A stretch of DNA of 16,390 nt from Candidatus Brocadia sp. (GTDB taxonomy: Bacteria > Planctomycetota > Brocadiia > Brocadiales > Brocadiaceae): NCBI GenBank assembly GCA_030837935.1, contig JAUQXU010000044.1, forward strand, positions 1-16,390. The letters run 5' to 3'. The notes under the pieces are model-generated. The model ran no database searches, was not told the DNA's origin, and worked only from the letters and a program-made list of their open reading frames with translations. This document shows positions 7,734 through 13,830 of the stretch, in pieces. Numbering within the stretch: the stretch's first letter is position 1; each line of letters starts with the position of its first letter. The position numbers were made by a program, and so were the translations under genes.

Positions 7734-7853
7734 ATGGAAAGCAAGAAACTGTCAGAATACGAGGTACCAAATGTGATTACTTACACTGATGAAGAAATAC
7801 TTGAGGAATTGGGTCCGGCACACACTTGTTACGTAGTAGGCTATGAGCACTAA
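7734..7853 (+). CDS. 39-residue RiPP-precursor-like peptide
   Basis: A short gene with an excellent ribosome binding site: AAGGGGGTGA (7716-7725), matching the anti-SD consensus at nine of ten bases, ends 8 bases before ATG 7734. The peptide begins with a charged leader containing YEVP (9-12, a YxxP pattern), then ITYTDEEILEELGPA (15-29), then a ten-residue tail HTCYVVGYEH. A hydrophobic/acidic helix ending in Gly-Pro-Ala before a short tail rich in Cys, Tyr and His is what I would expect of a leader/core precursor. I recall similar xEEIxExLGPA peptides next to PqqD-like genes in other bacteria, but cannot search here. The next genes encode a PqqD-like protein, an HprK-like kinase and an S26 peptidase. 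A class I c-di-GMP riboswitch and terminator lie 200 bases upstream. The Ala29/His30 junction is a plausible leader cleavage site. The mature product is unknown. Confidence 0.75.
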   Translation: MESKKLSEYEVPNVITYTDEEILEELGPAHTCYVVGYEH

Positions 7854-7959
7854 TAGGTAAGGCCTTCTGGAGGTGTGTGCGAGACAGGACACATACTTAA
7901 TACTAACGCAATTCACAGTTGTAAGAGTATTTTGCTTGTGTCTTTCTCGTAGACTTTCA

Positions 7960-7996
7960 CACAAGGTCATGCGGGGTTACTCTGCATGACCTTGTG
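7960..7996 (+). other. Perfect 13-bp hairpin after the precursor gene
   Basis: CACAAGGTCATGC (7960-7972) and GCATGACCTTGTG (7984-7996) are exact inverted repeats around an 11-base loop. No T-run follows, so it is not a standard intrinsic terminator. It lies between the precursor gene and the PqqD-like gene, where RiPP operons often carry a stem-loop that protects precursor mRNA or reduces read-through. I see no other gene between 7854 and 8120. Confidence 0.7.
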
Positions 7997-8120
7997 GAAT
8001 AAATGTTAGATGGTTATCTAACGCACCCATCTTTGCTGAGTAAACTCGATAACCGGTAAATGTTATTATTTGCTGAAGTCTTATTATTATCAACCGTGGT
8101 AATATATGGAGCAATAGTTT

Positions 8121-8390
8121 GTGAACATAACGAAGCCCGTGCGCAAGGAAGGTATCTTTATACAGGACATTGGACGCGAGACGTTACTGTACAGCGATAA
8201 GGAAAAGTTAATCCATGTTCTTAATCCCACAGCAAAGCTCATCTGGGAACTTTGCGATGGAACGCATACGGTAGAGGACATGGAGAGCGCGATCAGAGAG
8301 AGTTTTTCTTTGTCTTGCGAACACGATGTAATCGGAGACATCCAGCGAACGCTGGAGGTCTTTGCTCAAAAAGGTATGATAGGAAAATAA
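8121..8390 (+). CDS. PqqD-like peptide recognition protein
   Basis: An 89-residue protein of the PqqD family, the stand-alone form of the RiPP recognition element that binds leader peptides and presents them to modification enzymes. The diagnostic segment LNPTAKLIWELCDGTHT spans 34-50, followed by acidic helices (VEDMESAIRESF) and the terminal VIGDIQRTLEVFAQKGMI pattern typical of the family. It starts at GTG 8121 with GGAG about 9 bases upstream; an ATG at 8106 is out because it meets a stop after three codons. The likely ligand is the 39-residue peptide encoded 267 bases upstream. PqqD-like proteins paired with HprK-related kinases are a known gene association, so this one may chaperone the peptide to the kinase rather than to a radical SAM enzyme, none of which is nearby. 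Confidence 0.9.
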   Translation: MNITKPVRKEGIFIQDIGRETLLYSDKEKLIHVLNPTAKLIWELCDGTHTVEDMESAIRESFSLSCEHDVIGDIQRTLEVFAQKGMIGK

Positions 8391-8739
8391 CCTGACAGGT
8401 GGCAATCTATTGATTGCCATTAGTGGATATAAAAAATCAATTTAAGAAGTGTTTTCTTCCCTGTAATCCATACAGATCCATTTGTCCACTCTAAACATAG
8501 TTTTGTTACATCGGTTTCCACAAGATTATATGAACAACACTGGCATACTCTTATGGTGATTAATGGTTTTTTATTTTTAAAATTAAAAAAACTTGCATAT
8601 AAAGTGTTCGATGCTTTAAAGTTTCTAATATACGGATTCTAGATCTAGATACTGAATTAAACAATAATTCTGATATATTTTCACGAGTATGTAAACAACG
8701 TATCTCGATTTTTCGCTTCGAAAATTAAAAGGGATTTAT
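8391..8739. other. AT-rich spacer with palindromes between pqqD-like and kinase genes
   Basis: No convincing gene in 349 bases. It starts with a small hairpin TGGCAATC-TATT-GATTGCCA (8400-8419) ten bases after the PqqD-like stop. A 12-base perfect palindrome TCTAGATCTAGA sits at 8638-8649, and a hairpin TTTTCG-CTT-CGAAAA at 8710-8724 just before the kinase ribosome binding site. The space could hold an internal promoter or operator, so the kinase and peptidase genes may be expressed separately from the precursor. Confidence 0.5.
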
Positions 8740-9903
8740 ATGCCAGTGGAACTATTTTCAAAAAGATTGGTTACTCATAAATTGAATTTGCGCTTTTTTG
8801 ATTTGACAGTAACCATTAAATCTGATTCAAGTACTTTTATTAATCTCTTTGCCAGCATGTATCGTAGATTCCATACAGACGGATCGACATCGACAGTTCT
8901 CACTCCAGTAGAATTCGTTCTGATAACGAAACCAGATAACCCGGGGGAAATACCGATCTTGATTCTCGATGGCGAGATACTGCCCCTGAGTGATACCAAA
9001 TTGACGGAAGGGTATGCTTATGAAAGCATTATTATTGCTATTATAACCAGAATACGTAGCCATTTATTGATTCACGCTGGAGTTGTTTCAAAAGGTGGTA
9101 AAGGTGTTATTTTAGCTGCTGATGCTATGCACGGTAAGACGACTCTTGTTTTGGAACTTGTAAGACGGGGATTTAAGTTCCTTTCTGATGAAATGGCAGC
9201 TTTTGGGCGGGCTGATCGTCAAGTATATCCATTTCCCAGAAGTCTCAGAGTCCGCAGAGGCACATTGGAACTTGCTGGCTTTCCAGAGGCTGCTACTGGG
9301 GCTAAGTCATGGTTAGGAAAGTTACTCTTGGATATAGAGGAGATACAACCACAAAGCATGGGAGAAGTAGTCCCTATTGATCACATTGTTATTTTACAAG
9401 ATCCTTCCTCGTCGGCAGAAGTGAAACAGGATAATTCCAGGCAGGAGTTATGTGTATACGTTGATCGGTTGAATGATACCTTTCTCAAAGCAGTCAGTCA
9501 AATTGAGGGCATAATCGATTTTCGGACAGATATTGATTGTGGTTATCCTCTGCTCAAGCTTCGTGCTAATCGGACGACATCTGTGCTTTGCCAAATAGAA
9601 TCATTGTGCAGGGAATACCAGATATTAGTTTTGGAAGCAACCAAAAGTGTAAAAGGACAACCCACATTTAAAATACCTGCCAGGCTTAAAATAACACCGA
9701 AAAGTCAGGTCGTGATGGAACTATTGAGACGATTTCAAGGTGGATATAAGTCAGAATTACTACTGGATGAATTCGGAGGCAGCTCTTCGAGATTGTTTAT
9801 GGAATTATCTGCTATAGTGGGTCATGCGAACTGTTATCAACTATTTGTCGGTCCTCTTCATGAAATGGCCGATTTGATATGCGACTTGGTCAGAAAACAA
9901 TAA
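8740..9903 (+). CDS. HprK-related P-loop kinase
   Basis: A 387-residue protein whose centre resembles the P-loop kinase domain of HPr kinase/phosphorylase. It has HAGVV at 112-116, the P-loop ADAMHGKTTLVLEL with Lys133 and Thr134 (Ala127 replaces the usual first Gly), and LSDE at 148-151, which provides the Walker B-like acidic residues. Such HprK-related proteins recur beside PqqD-like proteins and in some lasso-peptide clusters, where a relative phosphorylates the precursor. The N-terminal 100 residues and C-terminal 200 residues have no motif I recognise; the C-terminus (about 305-387) may be a separate helical domain. AAAAGGG seven bases upstream of ATG 8740 is a good ribosome binding site. 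The peptidase gene follows after 57 bases. I infer that it acts on the small peptide; carbon-catabolite HPr kinase activity is unlikely because of its divergence and context. Confidence 0.82.
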   Translation: MPVELFSKRLVTHKLNLRFFDLTVTIKSDSSTFINLFASMYRRFHTDGSTSTVLTPVEFVLITKPDNPGEIPILILDGEILPLSDTKLTEGYAYESIIIAIITRIRSHLLIHAGVVSKGGKGVILAADAMHGKTTLVLELVRRGFKFLSDEMAAFGRADRQVYPFPRSLRVRRGTLELAGFPEAATGAKSWLGKLLLDIEEIQPQSMGEVVPIDHIVILQDPSSSAEVKQDNSRQELCVYVDRLNDTFLKAVSQIEGIIDFRTDIDCGYPLLKLRANRTTSVLCQIESLCREYQILVLEATKSVKGQPTFKIPARLKITPKSQVVMELLRRFQGGYKSELLLDEFGGSSSRLFMELSAIVGHANCYQLFVGPLHEMADLICDLVRKQ

Positions 9904-9960
9904 AGAATCGGAATATGAGTTCATAAGGGCAAGACACGAAATATCATTAAAAAGAATAAC

Positions 9961-10629
9961 GTGGTGTGTGTCATAGACTCAAACAAAAAACAGATTAAAA
10001 TACGAAAAGTAATGAAAAATATTAAAAAAATGGCTGAAATAGATGAACCGATAGATATCATTAATGCCGACCGGCGGCCATTGTATGACCCTATTTTGGA
10101 GGCAGTGCTCAATGTCTGGGGGCAGAAAGAGGAACAGCACTTTATTCCCATCACCGGTTGTAGCATGCTTCCACTTATCCGGAGCGGAGATATTGTGTTG
10201 GTAGAGCACGGTTGCACAGGTGTGAGACTTGGTGATATCGTTGTCTTTCGGTTTAAAAGCAAACTTATCGCCCATCGGGTGTTGCATAAATATGAAGGTA
10301 ATTTCGGACCTATATTTATCACCAAAGGAGATAATGTCCTTCACTTTGATCCACCTATAAGCAATAAAGAGATTGTAGGGCGAGTGTTGACTATCAAAAG
10401 AGGTGTGCGGTACATGTCACTCGATACCACCATTTTCCGAGTGTTAGGCTATTTTATTGCTGGCAGTACATTGGCTACGGCCAAAGTGTACAATTGTGGA
10501 AGGAATTTAAAGCAAAGGATATTCGGGTCTCATTCAAGTCCTTTCCTTGTTCACGTGCATCAGGGTGCACATGTTTTGTTTTTGCTCATTCGCAAAATTA
10601 TTTTTTTCATTCTCTGTAAGTGGAAATAG
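9961..10629 (+). CDS. S26 family signal-peptidase-like serine protease (Ser/His type)
   Basis: A 222-residue protein with the core of a type I signal peptidase. ITGCSMLPLIRSGDIVLVE holds the nucleophile Ser68, LGDIVVF follows at 90-96, AHRV places His105 where bacterial enzymes have Lys, and ITKGDN at 120-125 is the conserved GDN box. Ser/His dyads mark the archaeal/ER-type S26B subgroup. There is no N-terminal membrane anchor; instead hydrophobic stretches lie near 140-168 and 199-219, so anchoring may be C-terminal. The start is uncertain: GTG 9961 has no ribosome binding site, and ATG 10012 or 10030 would remove 17-23 residues without affecting the motifs. Its place at the end of the PqqD/HprK-like cassette suggests it cleaves the precursor peptide, perhaps after Ala29, rather than being the housekeeping signal peptidase. 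Confidence 0.85.
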   Translation: MVCVIDSNKKQIKIRKVMKNIKKMAEIDEPIDIINADRRPLYDPILEAVLNVWGQKEEQHFIPITGCSMLPLIRSGDIVLVEHGCTGVRLGDIVVFRFKSKLIAHRVLHKYEGNFGPIFITKGDNVLHFDPPISNKEIVGRVLTIKRGVRYMSLDTTIFRVLGYFIAGSTLATAKVYNCGRNLKQRIFGSHSSPFLVHVHQGAHVLFLLIRKIIFFILCKWK

Positions 10630-10882
10630 TATTTAACCCAAAACCAAAGATAGATTTTCAAAGCGATAATAAAGTGGTAAAAATAATGCAACTTTTTTAT
10701 CGATATTCACGGATATGACCCTCAAATAAAAGGTTTCACGGATACATCTGTCTTTCTTGATAGTATATCATAAAACCTTGTCTATTAAAGTCTTATCTAA
10801 TTATTGTGCAATATTTACAAGATGCCGAAAACACCTTATCTTGGATTCGGGATTAATTGCTTATAGACTGCGCATAAATAAA
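10630..10882. other. AT-rich intergenic region after the peptide cassette
   Basis: I see no gene, strong hairpin or clear terminator here. A few partial repeats such as TTCACGGATA occur twice (around 10707 and 10736) but do not form a stable structure I can support. The region probably separates the peptide cassette from the thioredoxin unit. Confidence 0.4.
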
Positions 10883-10911
10883 TTGAACAAGCTAGTAAAA
10901 TAGTGTATAAA
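10883..10911 (+). promoter_or_regulatory. Predicted promoter upstream of the thioredoxin unit
   Basis: TTGAAC (10883-10888), a 17-base spacer and TATAAA (10906-10911) give a sigma-70-like promoter with a start near 10918. That start is only about 3 bases before ATG 10921 and about 316 bases before the reductase gene. Either the 92-codon frame is read from a leaderless message, or the message has a long untranslated leader. Confidence 0.5.
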
Positions 10912-10920
10912 TATTAAATT

Positions 10921-11199
10921 ATGAAAATTTATGCACATGCAATAAAAAAAAAGCACAACTCATTGCACAACATATTTGACGTAAACACAAGACCTTCGTT
11001 TACAGCAGCAGAGACTCAATCACTGCAATATCGGGTTATAGGCGTTTTTACATTGGTTACAAACCCTCACGCGCGACCATTCTTTCCGTTATTAACGAAT
11101 TTGCAGAGACGAAACTTCTTCATTCGCAGGTATTTTTGGGATATTATTCTTTTTTTATCATTTTTATTTATTGCACATATTGTTATAGTTCTGTATTGA
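10921..11199 (+). CDS. Doubtful small hypothetical protein, possible C-terminal membrane helix
   Basis: A 92-codon frame with no recognisable family. It is basic in the first half and ends with a hydrophobic stretch (about 72-91, FLSFLFIAHIVIVLY) that could span a membrane. There is no ribosome binding site, but a predicted promoter would start transcription almost at the ATG, so leaderless translation is possible. Composition is not clearly that of a conserved protein, and the frame may be a chance opening in a 5' leader of the reductase gene. Confidence 0.3.
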   Translation: MKIYAHAIKKKHNSLHNIFDVNTRPSFTAAETQSLQYRVIGVFTLVTNPHARPFFPLLTNLQRRNFFIRRYFWDIILFLSFLFIAHIVIVLY

Positions 11200-11233
11200 A
11201 ATTTCAAAAACTTGATACCGTGGATGGATACCT

Positions 11234-11548
11234 ATGGATGATAACAAAGAACAGGAAGAAATAAAAATCCGTAAGATGCTTAATGAATACGTAGCTCACA
11301 GCTCTTACAAGCTAAATCCCGATAAGAAAATTATAGATAGAGTAGTTAAGGGGTTGGTGATGCGCAAGGTCAAATTCGGGTATGCATACTGTCCGTGTCG
11401 TTTGGTTACCGGTGATAAGGAAAAAGACAAGAATATCATTTGTCCATGTGTTTATCATGGTGAAGAGATTGAGCGTGACGGAGAATGTCACTGTAATCTT
11501 TTTGTGAGTGCTAATTATCAAACAAAATATGAAGAAGGAGAAGGATAA
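11234..11548 (+). CDS. Ferredoxin:thioredoxin reductase catalytic chain
   Basis: A 104-residue iron-sulfur protein that takes electrons from ferredoxin and reduces a disulfide of thioredoxin. All six defining cysteines are present: Cys53 and Cys55 (YCPCR), Cys70 and Cys72 (CPC), Cys85 and Cys87 (ECHCNLF). By analogy with the cyanobacterial enzyme, four bind a 4Fe-4S cluster and two form the active disulfide. The variable (alpha) chain found in photosynthetic organisms is not encoded here, as is usual for non-photosynthetic bacteria. The stop codon shares one base with the thioredoxin start (TAATG), so the pair is translationally coupled and the partner is evident. No strong ribosome binding site precedes ATG 11234. 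Confidence 0.92.
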   Translation: MDDNKEQEEIKIRKMLNEYVAHSSYKLNPDKKIIDRVVKGLVMRKVKFGYAYCPCRLVTGDKEKDKNIICPCVYHGEEIERDGECHCNLFVSANYQTKYEEGEG

Positions 11549-11877
11549 TGTCTGAAGACGTCATCGTTATTACAGATGGGAATTTTGATGGAGAGGTGTT
11601 AAAATCAAACACCCCTGTGTTGGTAGATTTTTGGGCAGCATGGTGTGGCCCATGCAGACAGCTTGCCCCTGTGATAGATGAATTAGCAAAGGAATACAAA
11701 GGCAAGATTAAGGTGGGAAAGCTCGATACGGAAGAACATAATAACACCCCTGCTAAGTTCGGTATCACAGCAATACCTACAATTATCCTATTTAATAATG
11801 GGCAGGCCGTGAATAAGATGGTGGGAGTAAAATCGAAAAAGGAATTAAAGGCCGCGCTAGATGCCCAGTTAAAATAA
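11548..11877 (+). CDS. trxA: Thioredoxin
   Basis: A 109-residue classical thioredoxin. DFWAAWCGPCRQLAP places the redox-active Cys33 and Cys36 in WCGPC, and the cis-proline loop AIPTIILF follows at about 76-83. No signal peptide, so it is cytosolic. GAAGGAGAAGG lies just upstream inside the reductase gene as ribosome binding site. The coupling to the reductase catalytic chain indicates that this thioredoxin is reduced by ferredoxin rather than by NADPH. The gene ends one base before the stop codon of convergent trpC, leaving no room for a separate terminator. Confidence 0.96.
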   Translation: MSEDVIVITDGNFDGEVLKSNTPVLVDFWAAWCGPCRQLAPVIDELAKEYKGKIKVGKLDTEEHNNTPAKFGITAIPTIILFNNGQAVNKMVGVKSKKELKAALDAQLK

Positions 11878-12660
11878 TTACGGTATTCCTAAGAGTTCGT
11901 GGAGCTTAGTTGGTATATCGTTGCTTTTCATTAAGGTTTCACCGACCAGAATAGCGCTTATTCCCATCTTGAATAATTTTACTATTTCTGCACGCGATTT
12001 TATACCACTTTCGCTTACAACAATTTTCTCATCAGGAATCATGGACATTAGCCGGCCAGTGGTTTCCAAGTCGATCTTAAATGTTGCAAGATCGCGATTG
12101 TTTATGCCAATAATAGTGGCACTTGTTTGTAAAACTTTTTGCAATTCCGCTTCCGCATGTACTTCAACCAAGCAATCCATTTCCATTTCCAGTGCCAGAT
12201 CTAAAAAACACTGGATTTCATCTTTGGAAAGAAGTGCTGCTATGAGCAGTATTGCATCAGCTCCGGCAAATCGTGCCTCGTAAATTTGGTAAGCGTCAAC
12301 GATGAAGTCCTTTCTCAGAATAGGCAAGTTTACTGACTTTTTAACATCCATCAAGTACTTTAAATTGCCCTGGAAGAATTTTTCATCGGTAAGGACAGAG
12401 ATAGCCGCAGCACCTCCTGCCTTATAAAGACGGGCAATTTCAATCGGATTAAAATCTTCTTTGATAACCCCAAGAGATGGGGAAGCCTTCTTGATCTCGG
12501 CAATAATGCTAATATTTGTATCACATTTGAGAGCACGGCTAAAAGTTTTTGCATCGTGCCCTTTTTGAATACCCTTCTTCAATACCTCAAGAGGAATACG
12601 TTTTTTATTTTCGGCAATCTCATATAATTTGTGCCGGTAAATTTTGTCCAGGATTGTCAT
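11878..12660 (-). CDS. trpC: Indole-3-glycerol-phosphate synthase
   Basis: This enzyme closes the indole ring of tryptophan from carboxyphenylaminodeoxyribulose phosphate. The 260-residue TIM barrel is full length for a monofunctional TrpC. Recognisable elements are IIAEIKKASPS (52-62, catalytic Glu55 and Lys57), LRKDFIVD (115-122, Lys117), LVEVH (164-168, Glu166), IGINNRDL (184-191) and SESGIKS (216-222). No other trp genes are in the window, so the pathway is dispersed. Its ATG overlaps the TGA of the preceding membrane-protein gene in an ATGA junction, so it is translationally coupled to it. Confidence 0.96.
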   Translation of the reverse strand: MTILDKIYRHKLYEIAENKKRIPLEVLKKGIQKGHDAKTFSRALKCDTNISIIAEIKKASPSLGVIKEDFNPIEIARLYKAGGAAAISVLTDEKFFQGNLKYLMDVKKSVNLPILRKDFIVDAYQIYEARFAGADAILLIAALLSKDEIQCFLDLALEMEMDCLVEVHAEAELQKVLQTSATIIGINNRDLATFKIDLETTGRLMSMIPDEKIVVSESGIKSRAEIVKLFKMGISAILVGETLMKSNDIPTKLHELLGIP

Positions 12661-13094
12661 AAGCGTTTTTGTTTCAATGAGAGTTCTCTAAAACGATTGC
12701 TCTTATCTGGAAAGGTATTTGTTGTAATGAGTAATTGCATGGAATAAACAGACTTGAAGAGACGTAAAGATACCCAGCTGCATAAAGCAAGTCGTATAGT
12801 AAGATACATCGTGTGATGCAGAAATAATCTGAAAAAGAAATTAGCCGAAAGAGTTACAAACAACACTATTGCAACGTACAGACAGTATTTATAGCGATAG
12901 CGAATGCCGTATCCAAGCACTATCGTAAACAATCCTATGAGAATATAGCTAACTCCGTACCCGCGCTGAGCAAGCCCTTTACTCATGGTTAGTGCAAGTA
13001 TACTTAGGATGATACCTAAAATACCCAGAAATATTATCAGGTTTGCTACCTTCCCAACACGCTGCGCGTGATTTATCGAACGGTTTTCGTTCAT
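12657..13094 (-). CDS. Small integral membrane protein of unknown function
   Basis: A 145-residue hydrophobic protein that I do not recognise. About four membrane helices are visible near residues 15-36, 47-66, 69-90 and 95-115, with a basic N-terminus and a polar, basic C-terminal tail. There is no catalytic or binding motif. Its start follows directly after the stop of the GDT1-like transporter gene, and its stop overlaps the trpC start by four bases, so all three genes are almost certainly one transcript. It might be an accessory of the transporter, but this rests only on position. Confidence 0.75.
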   Translation of the reverse strand: MNENRSINHAQRVGKVANLIIFLGILGIILSILALTMSKGLAQRGYGVSYILIGLFTIVLGYGIRYRYKYCLYVAIVLFVTLSANFFFRLFLHHTMYLTIRLALCSWVSLRLFKSVYSMQLLITTNTFPDKSNRFRELSLKQKRL

Positions 13095-13655
13095 TTATCT
13101 AATAACCTCAATAATGATTATAACTCCAAAAAGAATGAATATAGTTGCTGAGATGTACTTTATTAATGTATCAGGAAGTTTTTTACCAGCAATAATACCA
13201 GCAATTATTGCAACCCCATCTGCTGCAACCATCCCAAAAGTCGAACCCAACCATACTCCCATGAATGACCTGTATTGAGCGGCAAGTGAGATTGTCGCTA
13301 ATTGGGTTTTGTCACCAATTTCCGCTAAAAAGAAAGCGATAGCAACTGTTGCTATTGGACCTAATTTGTTCCATTTTTTTTCTTTCTCACCACAAGTATC
13401 GCCTTTTAAAGTCCAGATACCAAAGCCAATAAAGGAAAGCCCAATTAAAGTCTTTAGATAGTGTGTGGGAATTAATGCGCTCACCTTCTCTCCGATTATT
13501 ACTGACAAAAAATGAATCAGAGCCGTTCCAATAAAAATACCGAGCAATACTTTTATCGGTTTATATTTTGTGGCGAAAGAAAGAGCCACTAACTGGGTTT
13601 TATCGCCCATCTCTGCGATCGCAATAAAAAAGAAAGACCATAAAAAACTTACCAC
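13095..13655 (-). CDS. GDT1/UPF0016 family cation (Mn2+/Ca2+) transporter
   Basis: A 186-residue membrane protein with the two inverted repeats typical of the TMEM165/GDT1/UPF0016 family. The signature appears twice, EMGDKTQL (15-22) and EIGDKTQL (112-119), each in a membrane helix and forming the metal path. Six or so helices are apparent, separated by a charged loop around 84-98. Bacterial members export manganese, some being controlled by Mn-sensing riboswitches; I see no such element here. Translation starts at GTG 13655 with AAGGA about 7 bases upstream; an ATG nearby is in another frame. It is the first gene of a three-gene operon ending with trpC. Confidence 0.9.
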   Translation of the reverse strand: MVSFLWSFFFIAIAEMGDKTQLVALSFATKYKPIKVLLGIFIGTALIHFLSVIIGEKVSALIPTHYLKTLIGLSFIGFGIWTLKGDTCGEKEKKWNKLGPIATVAIAFFLAEIGDKTQLATISLAAQYRSFMGVWLGSTFGMVAADGVAIIAGIIAGKKLPDTLIKYISATIFILFGVIIIIEVIR

Positions 13656-13756
13656 TCCCTATCCTTTGAATAAAATATCGTACAATTCGATCATCTAAAC
13701 AACTTGTCCATTTTTATCAGAATATAGCAAGAGAATCAACCCAAAACGTGTGGATT

Positions 13757-13800
13757 TAAAAAAATAAAAACCTCCTGTATTCTTAAAATACAGGAGGTTT
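13757..13800 (-). terminator. Intrinsic terminator of the Rh transporter gene
   Basis: AAACCTCCTGTATT (13768-13781) and AATACAGGAGGTTT (13787-13800) form a perfect 14-bp stem with a 5-base loop. On the minus strand the stem is followed by a T-rich tract (complement of 13757-13770), and it lies 30 bases after the transporter stop codon. The tract on the plus side is too short for efficient termination in that direction. Confidence 0.92.
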
Positions 13801-13830
13801 CTATGTACAAAATCTTCTTAAAAAAGAATT

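Noticed and set aside
7492..7770. 92-codon minus-strand frame across the riboswitch terminator and precursor start
   Set aside because: It overlaps the terminator and the well-supported precursor gene, has no ribosome binding site or family features, and its composition is that of the reverse strand of AT-rich leader DNA.
7752..7970. 72-codon minus-strand frame covering the precursor gene
   Set aside because: Antisense to the precursor, lacks family signals, and is explained as a shadow frame.
7854..8120. A second precursor peptide between the 39-residue gene and the PqqD-like gene
   Set aside because: I found no start with a ribosome binding site and no second GPA-type leader; the main structure there is the 13-bp hairpin.
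7734..10629. Classification as a lasso peptide cluster
   Set aside because: YxxP in the leader, a PqqD-like protein and an HprK-like kinase recall lasso loci, but no transglutaminase-like B2 protease or asparagine synthetase-like cyclase is present, and the tail lacks a Gly/Ala/Ser/Cys first residue with an Asp/Glu at 7-9 (Glu is at position 9 but the first residue is His).
11921..12283. 120-codon plus-strand frame inside trpC
   Set aside because: Antisense to a full-length TrpC with all catalytic motifs; no independent support.
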